A stretch of DNA of 64,000 bases from Nipponacmea schrenckii (GCA_030562195.1 CM060202.1:27824317-27888316); one strand, 5' to 3'. Counted from the stretch's first letter, positions 12,091 through 23,079 are shown. Notes: a model not told the origin generated them from the sequence alone. Translations and numbers: made by a program.

Positions 12091-12363
12091 TTTTGCCACA
12101 ACAGAAGCATAAACATATCAAACTTAAACCAGCTTACAATATAATAGAATCTGAAATTTTCAAAACAAAACACTTGATTATTAGAATAGACCAAAGTGAA
12201 ATCACAATACAAGCAACACGAATCGACGCCTTTTTATATCCAAGAAGACAATGAAAGTTTAAAACATGTTTTAAAACACTAGAAGTATTATACAAACCAC
12301 CGATCAAAACAAAACCTGACTTGTGTGAAATAGAAAAACATTTTATGAATGAAATAGCCAGTG

Positions 12364-12603
12364 AGGTCACTGTAAGGTCAGAAACTAAACTGACCATTGA
12401 TAAACAGTTATCAGATATCCTGGATGGTCATTCATTCATTCAGACAAATCTTGACCTCTAGTGAACTCTGATGTAAACTTACACCATCACATTCCATGGG
12501 TCAGCTGGGGTAAAGGTCAACAAGGTCATTAGCTGACCCGGTCAAGCATGTGGTAAACAGTTCTCACACCTACTGGCCTAGTTCTCATGCAATGACTGGG
12601 TCA
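12364..12603. promoter_or_regulatory. Nuclear-receptor-type element cluster with DR5 and DR3
   Basis: AGGTCA at 12364-12369 and 12375-12380 are separated by exactly 5 bp (DR5, the classical retinoic-acid receptor spacing). AGGTCA at 12514-12519 and 12523-12528 are separated by exactly 3 bp (DR3, vitamin-D-receptor type). Further half-sites are TGACCT at 12452, GGGTCA at 12498, TGACCC at 12534 and GGGTCA at 12598. GGGTCAGCT (12498-12506) and AGCTGACCC (12531-12539) also form a perfect 9-bp inverted repeat enclosing the DR3. The spacings are seen directly; receptor binding and enhancer function are inference. Confidence 0.45.
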
Positions 12604-12629
12604 CTGGACAAAATTTTTATCATCTCTAC

Positions 12630-13185
12630 TTATTGTTGTGTAAGTTTGTCTTATTGTTGTGTAAGTATGTCTTATTTTTAAGTTATTTTCTTATATTGTT
12701 GTGAAAGTTTGTCTTATTGTTGTGTTTGTCTTATTGTTGTGTTTGTCTTATCGTTGTGTTTGTCTTATCGTTGTGTAAGTTTGTTTTATTGTTGTTTAAG
12801 TTGTCTTGCTTCTGTCTTAGTGTTATGCTGTTGTGTAAGTTTGTCTTATTGTTGTGTAAGTATGTCTTATTGTTGTGTAATTTTGTCTTATTGTTGTGTA
12901 AGTTTGTCTTATTGTTGCGTAAGTATGTCTTATTTTTAAGTTTTTTCTTATATTGTTGTGTAAGTTTACTGTAATTTTGTCTTATTGTTGTGTTTGTCTT
13001 ATTGTTGTGTTTGTCTTATCGTTGTGTAAGTTTGTCTTATTGTTGTTAAAGTTGTCTTGCTGTTGCATAAGTTTGTTTTGCTTCTGTCTTAGTTTGTCTT
13101 GCTGGTGTGTAAGTTTGTCTTGCTGGTGTGTAAGTTTGTCTTGCTGGTGTGTAAGTTTGTCTTGCTGGTGTGTAACTTTGTATTA
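12630..13185 (+). repeat. Composite 21-bp and 17-bp array
   Basis: The main unit is 21 bp (gtttgtcttattgttgtgta plus a). A 17-bp deletion form (cttattgttgtgtttgt) appears at about 12717-12770 and 12980-13020. The 3' end switches to a gcttgctggtgt variant for the last four units. Overlapping Cys/Leu/Val-rich frames are repeat shadows. Confidence 0.95.
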
Positions 13186-14068
13186 AGCACAATTAGTGTC
13201 ACAGACATTAATGTTATTTATAGAATCCATTAGGCAGATGACATTTTTCCAACATTTAAAAATAAAAAAAAGAACCCAGTCAGTTTTAAAATAATTGTTA
13301 TAATAAGTCTTCTATATACCTCGCCTGGGAAACTATTAGTTTGTCATTTTTCACACTTACGTGGATTTTTTCATTGAGTAAATCAAGAGTTATGAAGTCT
13401 CAAATTATTTTTTTATTTCAAATATATGTTTCTACATTGTAATCTACGGCCATTGAACTCAAAGATGTAGAGGGGAAGGATAACTCTGCCCCAAATCTTC
13501 CATTGTTTAAGACCAAATTTTGAAGACCAGTTTGGGAGCACTGGTTTCTTCATTATCTATTAAAAACGAACATTGCACCTGGAATGTTACTCTCAAAAAC
13601 TGAAGAAACATTCAACCCTAATTTTAAGAAATACAGTAATCTGATTGGATAATAACACTAAATTTAAAATGGATTTTAGTGATTGACCAATCATATGACT
13701 AGAACACTCATTAGAAAATAAGGGCCCTGAATTTATTTCAAAAGAATTTGGACAGAAATAATTTTGACCAAACACAGATTTCATTTATATTCCACCATTA
13801 ATATTTTAATATTTTGACCTGACCATATATCATAATAACTGTGAAATTGACTATTATAAATATTAGGTTAATATAATATTATAACAAGTTTAATAATGAA
13901 ATATAAATAGTAAAAAATCAACTTGATGACAGTTCTATAGCCTTGGGCTTTTAATAACGTCTACATTTCACCGTGTCTGAGGCTGTAAAACATACTTCAT
14001 AATGTTCAACTCTTATCTATTTCAAATCTTTTCTCGCTAAAGCAAAAAACTCAGTTCAAATTTTCTAG
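13186..14068. other. No supported gene
   Basis: AT-rich. A G+C-richer patch at about 13445-13530 (agaggggaaggataactctg) resembles dispersed invertebrate repeats. A 63-codon minus-strand frame at 13593-13784 is unremarkable. Confidence 0.4.
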
Positions 14069-14220
14069 ACACAACAAGTGAAATTTATATCTCTGAATTC
14101 CACCTTACCATGCCTTTCAAATCTAAATTTACTTCTCTCAAAGCTTCTTTTGGCATTGAAGACCTGGTGAAAAATGATCAGAAGCAATATGGGCCAACTG
14201 ATAACTGTCTGTCTGAGTAA
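14069..14220 (+). CDS. Candidate terminal exon, unrecognised
   Basis: An acceptor-like tract, ttcaaattttctag, precedes 14069, and the frame then stays open to TAA at 14218-14220. The translation has balanced composition unlike the surrounding AT-rich noise: TSEIYISEFHLT, then MPFKSKFTSLKASFG, IEDLVKNDQKQYGPTDN and CLSE. A translation start at ATG 14110 (ACC before ATG) would give a 36-residue peptide, so it could be a small ORF instead of an exon. If it is an exon it follows a phase-1 intron. No family was recognised and no matching upstream donor was identified. Confidence 0.3.
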
Positions 14221-14454
14221 ACCTGAAAGCCGACCCACATTTTCACTACATGTACAACCTGCAGGGCGTATATGGCATGTAGTCCAAATTGTCAGGGTAC
14301 GTGACCTACTTAGGGCCAGGTTTTTACACTCACTTTTAGCCTGAACAAAGAAATATAACTAGGACTTTAAAAATATCCTGACTTGTAGATCAGTCAATCA
14401 CATGTCTATATTTAAATATCTTTATTCAAGTGTTTAATATCAGAGCTAGAGCAA

Positions 14455-14725
14455 ATATGCTTGGTTGTTGGTTTAAAAAAAAATTAAGGAAAATAGTGAA
14501 AAATTTATTTTATTAGGGTCTGTACACCAAGCACTGGCTAATAATATAATTGTATTACTGTAATATTGGGTGTATTCTAAACAGAAATATAATCAAATAT
14601 GCTTGATTTCAAGAAGAATTGAGGAAAATAGCAAAAAAAAATTACTATGTTGCTAGGTGTTTATTTTATTAGGGTCTGTACACCAAGGACTGGCTAAAAT
14701 TATAATTCTATGTTTAATATAGAGA
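14455..14725 (+). repeat. Approx. 150-bp direct duplication
   Basis: Two copies of ttattttattagggtctgta caccaag.actggcta, at about 14505 and 14660. Each is preceded by aagaaaattgaggaaaatag-like sequence and followed by atataatt. The copies are diverged by indels. Confidence 0.8.
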
Positions 14726-14904
14726 GTATTGTAATCATATGTTCAGTTGAAAGAAAGAAGTTATTTTAAAATATAATAATTAATGTCTTATTCTGATGTT
14801 CAAATTGTCAGCATTTAACCTGTTTCTTGCTTTTACCATGATAGATTTTATTACCCCCCTCCTCCTTTTCCCCAGTGTATTTCCATACTATCTCATAATT
14901 TTCT

Positions 14905-15070
14905 ATTTGACATTGTGGAGAGGTATAAGATGAAGTTTGTAATACCTTGAAATTGTGAAAATTAAAGTTGGTAATAGCTTGACATTGTGAAGATGTGATA
15001 CAAGAAAGGTGGGTATTGCAATCAAGGTATAAGACACAGTTTGCAATACCTTGACATTGTGAAGAAGCAA
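14905..15070 (-). repeat. Approx. 36-bp degenerate repeat family (locus 1, inverted)
   Basis: Units around ataccttgacattgtgaaga and aagatgaagtttgtaata. The reverse complement matches 55180-55490 in unit order, including a non-repeated linker (accttgattgcaataccca and ctttcttgtatcacatcttc on the minus strand). The two loci therefore share one ancestor, 40 kb apart and inverted. Confidence 0.85.
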
Positions 15071-15775
15071 GGTTTTAAGTTGGACCGGGCTTGAGAGATG
15101 AGTAGAATGCCCTCGTTGATCAGAAGAACACCTAAAGAAGAAATCATTCTTACTTTCAGTGAAAACTGGTCTGAAAGTGTTGACAAATATCTGGAAAAAC
15201 TGAAAAAAAATCTTAAATAAAAAACAAAACACAAAGTTTTCAAAATATATTAATGCTTTGAAAATATACAACAACAATGATTTGAGTGTAAAAGTTCTCT
15301 TGTGTTATATTCCCCTCAAGGGTCATGTTTTGTGTCTACAGCTGAATCTTGGTTTATCAAGGGAACGGTTTCACAAGAGTTAAAATTTTACAGTTTGCTG
15401 TTATTCCCTTAATATCTCTGGGAAATACGTACTTTTTGTAATGCGTAATGCTGGTATATTTTATAAAACAATTTCAGAAATAATTTTTAAAATACCTTTA
15501 TAATTACTCAAAATGTTGTAGCTTAGTTGAAATTTACCCAAATATTTACCTGAATATTCCTACAAACAAAATTCACTCTTTCCACACACTTTGATATTAA
15601 ATTGTGAAATAGTCAAATAAAAATAAAAGATTTAGTGTATAAGTACATGTGGTCTATAACTACACTTTAAAAACTTCAAGTGTCACATTTTTAAATTTTC
15701 CAACAGTAATTAGTAAATGAATTGCATTGTTGATTTTTAAACCAAAATATTTAAATGAGATATAAAACACTGTAG
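15071..15775. other. No gene seen
   Basis: Unique AT-rich sequence. A 124-codon minus-strand frame reaching into the repeat at 14905 is judged a chance or repeat frame. Confidence 0.5.
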
Positions 15776-16465
15776 TCTTTCAGAAAGATCACATAGCTCA
15801 TATTGGTATGGTATTTATATGCAACCTTTCAGAGAGATCACATAGCTCATATTGGTATGGTATTTATATGCAACCTTTCAGAGAGATCACATAGCTCATA
15901 TTGGTATGGTATTTATATGCAACCTTTCAGAGAGATCACATAACTCATATTGGTATGGTATTTATATGCAACCTTTCAGAGAGATTTACATAGCTCATAT
16001 TGGTATGGTATTTATATGCAACCTTTCAGAGAGATCACATAGCTCATATTGGTATGGTATTTATATGCAACCTTTCAGAGAGATCACATAGCTCATATTG
16101 GTATGGTATTTATATGCAAGCTTTCAGAGAGATCACATAGCTCATATTGGTATGGTATTTATATGCAACCTTTCAGAGAGATCATATATCTCATATTGGT
16201 ATGGTATTTATATGCAAGCTTTCAGAGAGATCACATAGCTCATATTGGTATGGTATTTATATGCAACCTTTCAGAGAGTTCACATAGCTCATATTGGTAT
16301 GGTATTTATATGCAAGCTTTCATGGAGATCACATAACTCATATTGGTATGGTATTTATATGCAACCTTTCAGAGAGATCACATAACTCATATTGGTATGG
16401 TATTTATATGCAACCTTTCAGAGAGATCACATAGCTCATATTGGTATGGTATTTATATGCGTCAA
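15776..16465 (+). repeat. 49-bp satellite array, 14 units
   Basis: cacatagctcatattggtat then ggtatttatatgcaacc and tttcagagagat in exact 49-bp steps. Variants are few (caacc/caagc, agatca/agttca). Since 49 is not a multiple of 3, plus-strand frames cycle through three phases and are repeat artefacts. Confidence 0.97.
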
Positions 16466-16560
16466 CTTTGCACCCTTTCAGAGAGTTCACAAAGCTAATA
16501 TTGGTAAGAAAATTCTATGTACCTTTTTCAGAGAGTTCATATAGCTAATAATATATCTAT
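16466..16560 (+). repeat. Degenerate units related to the 49-bp array
   Basis: Longer, diverged units (gtcaactttgcaccctttc, agagagttcacaaagctaat) continue the array and resemble the decayed copies at 17670-18250. Confidence 0.75.
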
Positions 16561-16989
16561 ACATTTATGCAAATGTTATCTGTATTATAATGCATGTTGA
16601 CTGATTGTGCTATGAAAGGAAACGAGCTCCATGTGCATGAAACAGAACAACTTATCTGTGATTTGGTAGAACAGTGTGAAAAATTGGAACACTGACTGCA
16701 TAATGATAGTTGACAACAGGTGTCACCAATAAACATCATATTATTCGTTTATCTTAACCAAAAAATTGTGTACAGTTATTGTCAAGTGACTTAATATACA
16801 ACTAAATACATTTTATTTTTACAGGCTAACAGTTAGTTTTCCATTAAAAACATTTAATTTAGGTAAAAACTGCTAATTGTGGATTTGTTTAATTGGCTTA
16901 CTAGCAGAAATTAATGCTAATGTAAAGTAAAATTATAATGTATCTTTTGAAAAACTTGGTGTCCAATGAGAGCTGCTTTCAGTATATCA
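16561..16989. other. No gene seen
   Basis: Unique AT-rich sequence between two arrays. A 60-codon minus-strand frame (16557-16739, Cys/Ser-rich) is not supported by other evidence. Confidence 0.4.
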
Positions 16990-17215
16990 TTTCAAAGAGA
17001 CAAACAGATGTCTCAGGGAGACAAACAGAAGTTTCACAGAGACAAACATGTCTCAGTAAGACAAACAGATGTCTCAGTAAGACAAACAGTGGTCTCAGTA
17101 AGACAAACTGATATCTCAGGTAGATAAACAGTTGTCTCAGAAAGACAAACAGATGTCTCAGTAAGACAAACAGATGTCTCAGAAAGACAAACAAATGTCT
17201 TGGGGAGACAAACAG
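16990..17215 (-). repeat. 21-bp tandem repeat, about 10 units
   Basis: agacaaacagatgtctcagt plus a, with variants. The 21-bp period keeps one minus-strand frame open for 108 codons with a 7-residue LFVLLRH period. This is repeat-driven. Confidence 0.95.
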
Positions 17216-17408
17216 AGAAATCAAATTATGGCCAGATGAGATAATTTCTACTTTCTTTAGATATATCTGGGATCTATTTTTATCAATTAATTTACAAATT
17301 AACATTGTTTTAGTTTTGGTGTTTGGTTAATAGATGAGCAATACAACAAATAAATAATCAACAGGAATATTTTATTTCTTTATTAAAGTCACATGATATC
17401 TGACTCAC

Positions 17409-17467
17409 CTGTTAGGGACAGCTCCTCAGCAATCTTCTCAACTTGTCACCTTGGTCTATTGATATAC
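17409..17467 (-). pseudogene. Exon-like block with an in-frame stop
   Basis: On the minus strand a strong acceptor (tctttatattttcag with a pyrimidine tract) precedes 17467. A near-perfect donor, AACAG then GTGAGT, follows 17409. The 59-bp block has a stop in every frame. The frame with a coding flavour reads YINRPR, then TGA, then QVEKIAEELSLT. Possible explanations are a pseudogene exon, a noncoding-transcript exon, a recoded TGA, or chance. The IA..L.LT spacing is loosely reminiscent of a homeodomain helix-2 region, but the length does not align well, so no family is claimed. Confidence 0.3.
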
Positions 17468-17669
17468 CTGAAAATATAAAAGAGACCCACGTTAAGAAAC
17501 TTAAGATTAACCTGTATTAAATTTTGCATTAAATATGAACATAAGATTTCAAATACAGCATCTCTTTTAGAAAGTAATGTATTTAAAAGGTAACAAGTTA
17601 ATATCTCAATAAAAGGCACTGGCACAGGAGTGAATCTTCTTTGGCAATGTTGGTTTATAAACTCAGCAT

Positions 17670-18250
17670 TCAATCAGAGAGTCCACAAGGCTAATTATAT
17701 TAATATATTCTGTCAACATATGCAACCCTTACAGAGAGTCCACATAGCCTACCATGTTTATATGATATTTAGGTGTTTTGTCAACTAAGCATTCCTTCAG
17801 AGAGTCCACATAGCTAATATCTATTAAAATCCACATAGTTAATAATGTTTATTTGGTATTTTAGGTTTGTCAACTCAACATCCCTTTCAGAGAGTCCACA
17901 TAACTAGTAATACATATATAGTTTTAGGTTTGTGAATTAAGCAAACCTTTTTGAGAGTTAACATAGCTTATAATATTTAGATATGTATCATTCATTTCTG
18001 AGAGTCCACATAGTTTTATCATCCAGAAAATTTTTTCAGAGAGTTCACGTATATCTACTTCTATTTCTTTGTAAGTTGATGTTTGTTTAGTATTTAAATT
18101 CATCATCTAGACATCCTTTCAGAGGGTTCACATATATATTAATGTTTCTTAAATTTCAGGTTTGTCATTTCAATAAAGTCCACATAAGTTTGTTATGCAA
18201 CATCACATTCAGAGAGTCCACATTATTAATAATATTTATCTGTGTTATAT
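17670..18250 (+). repeat. Degenerate 60-75-bp repeat related to the 49-bp array
   Basis: About eight decayed units with cagagagtccacatagctaa and ggtatttaggtttgtcaact. They share the cagagag..cacatag core with 15776-16465 but are highly diverged. The clean array looks like a recent re-expansion of this older family. Confidence 0.8.
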
Positions 18251-18339
18251 CAGCATTAGGAAAATTACTAATTCTAAAATAACCTGAGGTAAAATTTACT
18301 CATCAATCAAGTTCAGCAAATCAATTACTAAATTTAGTA

Positions 18340-18890
18340 TCAAAACTGAATATTCAACGAATACTCTTGCTAATAAGACTGAATGGATATCAAATGAAAT
18401 TAATGGAGTTTTACATCCCACTCTTCTACAAGGTTAGGCTAATATGACTGAATGAATATCAAATGAAATTAATGGAGTTTTACATCCTACTCTTCTACAA
18501 GGTTAGGCTAATAAGACTGAATGGATATCAAATAAATTAATGGAGTTTTACATCCTACTCTTCTACAAGGTTAGGCTTATAAGACTGAATGAATTCGAAT
18601 GAAATTAATGGAGTTTTACTTCCTACTCTTCTACAAGGTTAGGCTAATAAGACTGAATGGATATCAAATCAAATTAATGGAATTTTACATCCTACTCTTC
18701 TACAAGGTTAGGCTTATAAGACTGAATGAATTCGAATGAAATTAATGGAGTTTTACTTCCTACTCTTCTACAAGGTTAGGCTAATAAGACTGAATGGATA
18801 TCAAATCAAATTAATGGAATTTTACATCCTACTCTTCTACAAGGTTAGGCTTATAAGACTGAATGAATTCGAATGAAATGAATGAATTGT
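18340..18890 (-). repeat. 68/69-bp array derived from the dispersed element, with a 137-bp dimer
   Basis: The unit contains aaattaatggagttttacat, cctactcttctacaaggtta and ggctaataagactgaatg. Core steps are 69, 68, 68, 69, 68, 69 bp. From 18611 two unit types alternate: one with gaattcgaatg and tacttcc, the other with ggatatcaaatc and gaattttac. This makes a 137-bp higher-order repeat. The core is the reverse complement of the dispersed-element tail seen at 11578, 40625 and 47280. Confidence 0.95.
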
Positions 18891-19239
18891 CGAACTCCAT
18901 ATATCATGGGTGACCCTTTGAAACCTGGTATATATGCCCAATTTGGCCATTTTATTTACTTATTGGTACAGTTTGAATGCTAGTAAAAGCAACATGATTG
19001 TTTAAAGACCTAAGGCATTGGCCTACATCGGAATTTAAAAACCATTGTCTTTTAGTTCTACCTGGCATGGATTTTAGATCTAGTGTAATTAACCGGTCAA
19101 CAATATCCATTGATAAAAAATAAATAATAACCCAATACTCTCTCATTATAGTCTTTTACTAATATTTCCCTAGCAACCAATCAACCCACCCTTAGTTACC
19201 ATGGCTAGGTATACAAAGGTTAATCAATATGGGCAGTTA
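18891..19239. other. No gene seen
   Basis: Unique sequence. A 64-codon minus-strand frame at 18952-19146 lacks support. Confidence 0.4.
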
Positions 19240-19482
19240 AAAATCAAGCAGATAACCTTCACAAGGATAAAAATACAAAAAAACTTGAGGAAAGCATATT
19301 AACTAAGGAAAGGACAGGTAATTTTTATAGAGCAATTAATCATCTCAGGGGCAGATAATCTTTGAGAGACAATTATTTTAGATAAGGACAGATAAACTAA
19401 GGAAAGGACAGATAACCTCCAGAAGGACAGATTACCTTCACAAGAACAAATAACCTTCACAAGGGCAGATAACCTTTAGCCT
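19240..19482 (+). repeat. Degenerate approx. 22-bp repeat
   Basis: Recurring gataaccttcacaaggacag and ggacagataacctccagaag phrases with variable spacing. Confidence 0.75.
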
Positions 19483-20404
19483 TTAGTAAAAACCACAAAT
19501 GTTGGCAGTATGCATCAATTTCGATTGATGTCTTGAATATATATATTAGCTGTAATATAGATGGGGAAAGAAAGCTTATGCATCACTGAGAAGGGACAAC
19601 CAGGCTGAAAAATCACACTTAGTTTTAATTTAAAACTACATGAAGCTCATAAAATATTAAACACCCTACCCCCTTCTAGGACTGATACAGAAAAAGCTTA
19701 CATGAAAAAAACCTGAAATTGTGTGTGTTTGTGAGACTAGGTTGTGTTTACTATGAATTCCTATTTTTATAAAGTTGTCACATGCTTGGACATCTAGAAT
19801 TTGAAATCCCAATGCAAATGTGATTCCTGGAATTCCAAAGAGAGGAAGTAAAATGACATAGAAAGGTAGCACTCTACTCCATCAAACTTCATGACATAAG
19901 AATGGTGACTCAGCAATTTTGGTGCTATAATAAACACATGGCCTGATAGAGCATAAGTTTATCTAAATATAGTGCTGATTCCATCCCAGTGTTTCCGCGG
20001 TAACTGGTCGTCAATATCTTGATACCAATGATCTGACAGTTGGTACATACTAGTAGCTTAAAGGTGCAGAATCACTAAATTTTTCAAAACAAACTCTTTG
20101 CAGTTTCTTTTAAGCCCAATCTATCTCAGAAATGAATGGAAAGAATTCCGATTTTATTTTTGGAGCACGCCATTACTGGATACAACTACAAGCAGACTGT
20201 CACTAAAGCCTAGTTTTAAATTTACATAAAATTCTGACTTAAGGGGTAACAATGTCTTTCATTTTCTTTTCATATTCAACTGAGCATATACAAAATTATT
20301 TTGGATAAATCATTTGCTTTTGTGATGAACACATCAAGTACCAGTACCTGATACAATTAATATTAATTTTACATTTGAAATCCATGACAACTCAAAGACA
20401 ATAT
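19483..20404. other. No supported gene
   Basis: Unique sequence. A minus-strand 68-codon frame (19666-19872, hydrophobic start MLPFYVILLPLFGIPG) could be a membrane segment, but it has no splice or context support. Confidence 0.35.
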
Positions 20405-20740
20405 AAGCAAAACTTGGAAATTCCAAGACAATAAGCCTGTAATTCAAGAAAATTCCAAGACAAGCAAAGTCTGTAATTGAATGAAATTCCAAGACAAGCA
20501 GAGTCTGTACTTCAAGGCAATTCCAAGACAAACAGAGTCTGTACTTCAAGGCAATTCCCAGACAAATAGAGTCTGCAATCCCAGGAAATTCCAAGACAAA
20601 CAGAGTCTGTTATTCAAGGAAATTCCAAGACAAGCAAAGTCTGTAATCCCAGAAAATTTCAAGACAAGCAAAGTCTGAATTTCACAGAAATTCCAACACA
20701 AGCAGAATCTGTAAAACCAGTAGATTTCAAGACAGTCTGT
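20405..20740 (+). repeat. 34-bp tandem repeat, about 10 units
   Basis: aaattccaagacaagcaaag then tctgtaattcaagg, with 34-bp steps at 20487, 20521, 20555 and 20589. Both ends decay. Confidence 0.93.
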
Positions 20741-20838
20741 AATGCCAGGAACCAGAACGGTGGAACCTTCTCTTTAAACAGTCGTCAGAGGACCAGATCA
20801 GCAATCTATTTATAAAGCTGACTCTATCTTGTTATGGA

Positions 20839-20876
20839 AGTGCAGTGATTGCAGCATTCGATCAGCTCACTGCACT
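20839..20876. other. Perfect 10-bp inverted repeat
   Basis: AGTGCAGTGA (20839-20848) and TCACTGCACT (20867-20876) with an 18-nt loop. It is too short for a typical microRNA precursor on its own; no further pairing was evident outside the arms. Confidence 0.6.
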
Positions 20877-21056
20877 GTGGGTCAATAATTACTCTAGTAG
20901 TATAATGCACTAGAGAAATATGGTAACTAACGATGACATCAGACATGAAGCAAATGTAATAAATAGTCACTACCCATCCCTCATTAGAGCCTAATGAATC
21001 CAATTTTCTGATAAAAAATTCCATATAAAGCAGATTCCCAAATCTTGAATTTCTAC

Positions 21057-21619
21057 TTAACTAATTTTAGTAATTATAGTCATTTTTTGTAAAATATAAT
21101 CATGATTGAGCATGATTCTTTCTAATTTGTTAGATCTTATGTTTGATGGTTCTAAAGGAAGGAAAGAGTCATAAACCCAGCTAGTAGACCTATTTACTTT
21201 TCTTACAAAAGAATGTACAATACCAAAAGACATCTTGAAGGGCAACAAACAGTACCATATCTGGAAAATCCACTGAAAATGTGTTTTTACAAAAAATAGC
21301 ATTATTAGAAAAATTTTATGGTGCAAAAAAAGAGAAATCTTGAAAGGGCTTCACTGGTCAATATTGGGAGCCAATCCTACACAATATTTTGAAGATACAA
21401 CTTCAATGGGAAGATGACAATTCTACAAAACACTTCTAGTAAGGCAATGAGTTCTACTGATTTGATGGATAATCCAAAAATAAACCCTTTCTGGGCTTTT
21501 TCATAAAGATAATAAGCTCCACCCTGTCTGCCCTGGTTTTGAAATGAATTAAAAACTATGACCTTTGATTCAAATATTAGCTTTTTATAGAAAAATGTTA
21601 TGAATATCTTTCTCTCCAA
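21057..21619 (-). other. Two minus-strand open frames of unclear status
   Basis: An 80-codon frame (21619-21377) contains a G+C-richer core, NQGRQGGAYYLYEKAQKG, preceded by an acceptor-like tract. An 89-codon frame (21326-21057) contains KVNRSTSWVYDSFLPLEPS and NIRSNKLERIMLNHDY. Composition is more protein-like than most frames in the window, but no strong donors were found and no domain was recognised. If real, they could belong to the minus-strand gene starting near 23.1 kb. Confidence 0.2.
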
Positions 21620-22153
21620 AATCTACAAATTTATACCAAAGTGAAACAACATGGATGGCCCTCTACCATGTCACCTATCTAAATCAACCCTGAATTATCA
21701 CATTATTGCAGACATAGATAAAGGACCAATCATAAAATAACTAGGCTTGAAATTAAAAGGGGGCATGCCCAATGTCTGTCCCACTGGCACAGAATATCTC
21801 AAATTTAGGCTACATCACCTTAGCAACTGAAAATTTGTCCAAATGCAACTTTTGTTAATATCATTCACAAAGCCATACACCGACCTAGTCACATGATAGC
21901 TGTTTAAAAATAGACATGAACAAAAAATTCACTTCTTGTGTTACGTAATTGAACATGCATCCAGTTGGGATTCGTGCATAAAATTACATGTTTACTTCGT
22001 TTTGGGATTAATTTCGTGGATTTACATAAATATTTAATAATACTGGATCTAATTAATTAAGGTTAAGGGGTGATCGGAAATGTGCTGTGTGGCAAATCGT
22101 GTCTCAAACATATCAAAAATGTGTGAAATTTAGTCGATAGTGCACAAATAAAA

Positions 22154-22300
22154 ATGGCGACATTCTTCTTACTTGCTGGCTACATTTTCAACTCTTGGAA
22201 GAAAATGGATTATGGATCGGTGGAACTCAGAATGACCTCAAGTTCTAGACAATTCGAAACTTCGGTTTCAAAGCGAAGATTGTCATCAGGGGTGACATAA
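22154..22300 (+). CDS. Candidate 48-residue small protein or first exon
   Basis: The ATG has A at -3 and G at +4 (aaaATGGCG), a strong animal initiation context, and the frame closes at TAA 22298-22300. The translation begins MATFFLLAGYIFNSWKK (a short hydrophobic segment followed by lysines), then MDYGSVELRMTSSSRQFE and TSVSKRRLSSGVT. Residues 1-15 could form a membrane anchor; the rest is polar and basic. The sequence is G+C-richer than its surroundings and lies in the same island as the minus-strand exons at 22508-22894, so it would be antisense to that gene's intron. No family was recognised. Confidence 0.35.
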   Translation: MATFFLLAGYIFNSWKKMDYGSVELRMTSSSRQFETSVSKRRLSSGVT

Positions 22301-22507
22301 AAGATTGAAGGTGAAACTATCAGTTGACGTTCTCAGAGACCATAACATGGTAGACTCAAATGTCAGGTCGTTTTAAAGTGATGTTAAAAAACGAAAACGA
22401 ACTATTGTCACCCTGAGGGAAAAATCGAAAAATTGTGTATTAATGTTTTTTAAAATGGCCTTCGTCTAGTTGTAGAATAAAAGAAAGTTGAATTTTGAGA
22501 ATCTTAC

Positions 22508-22662
22508 CGAAACGATCACAGTCATGATGAAAATAATTTTCTTTCTGAAGACAACCATATTGTTGCGCCAACTTGTGTCTGAACATTCGCGCCAAATTTC
22601 TACACCCCTTGGGCCGAGTTCGATTGCTGAGTAATGACATTTGACGCTAGGCATTTTGAGGT
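22508..22662 (-). CDS. Candidate coding exon with signal anchor (minus-strand gene, exon 2)
   Basis: An acceptor (ttcctgaaatttctcgcag) precedes 22662. A donor TTTCG/GTAAGA follows 22508. Two ATGs in one frame are possible: 22654 (peptide MPSVKCHYSAIELGPRG...) and 22558, which has A at -3 and G at +4 and gives MVVFRKKIIFIMTVIVS. The second is a basic stretch followed by a hydrophobic run, typical of a signal peptide or type II signal anchor. The exon ends in phase 0 in this frame. A second frame (MSLLSNRTRPKGC...) is also open. Downstream exons were not identified, so the product is unknown. Confidence 0.4.
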
Positions 22663-22893
22663 CTGCGAGAAATTTCAGGAACCAAACGATTAAGAACAGG
22701 AAGACAAATGGAATTCGATGCTTATTTCTTATTGCTTGATCGATGAAAGACGAATGCGTAGGAGAAATGTATTTTTCATGTCAGAATACCATCAGTTAGC
22801 AGCAGTAGACAATATTTTATTATTAGGCCATACAACACGACTAGCTTCAATTTCACATACTGAGAATTTTTAAACCATCAAAAACAGCCTTAC

Positions 22894-23050
22894 CTTCAAA
22901 ATGGTGGATATGGAAGTCCAGAGTGAAAGTTATCCGTGAGAATTCTTTTAGCAATGTAAGCAAATATTTTAAGAAAATTCCGTTAGAATCCAACAATATC
23001 TTTCAGGAATATTGACGACCTTTGAAGCCCACTTATTGCAGCCGACATGT
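22894..23050 (-). other. Candidate noncoding exon 1 of the minus-strand gene
   Basis: A strong minus-strand donor, TTTTGAAG then GTAAGG, lies at 22894/22893. No ATG occurs in the approximately 50 bases before the donor, as expected for a 5' UTR exon. The 5' boundary is guessed from the promoter-like elements at 23080-23125. The intron to exon 2 would be 231 bp (22893-22663). Confidence 0.35.
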
Positions 23051-23079
23051 TAATTCTCCCTACTTGAATAATGGATCAG

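Noticed and set aside
12051..12254. 67-codon plus-strand frame
   Set aside because: It begins inside a dispersed-element module and the rest is Lys/Ile-rich AT noise.
17409..17467. Homeodomain helix-2 resemblance of the exon-like block
   Set aside because: Residue spacing is two too long relative to known homeodomains and the block contains a stop; no helix-3 WF.N motif was found nearby.
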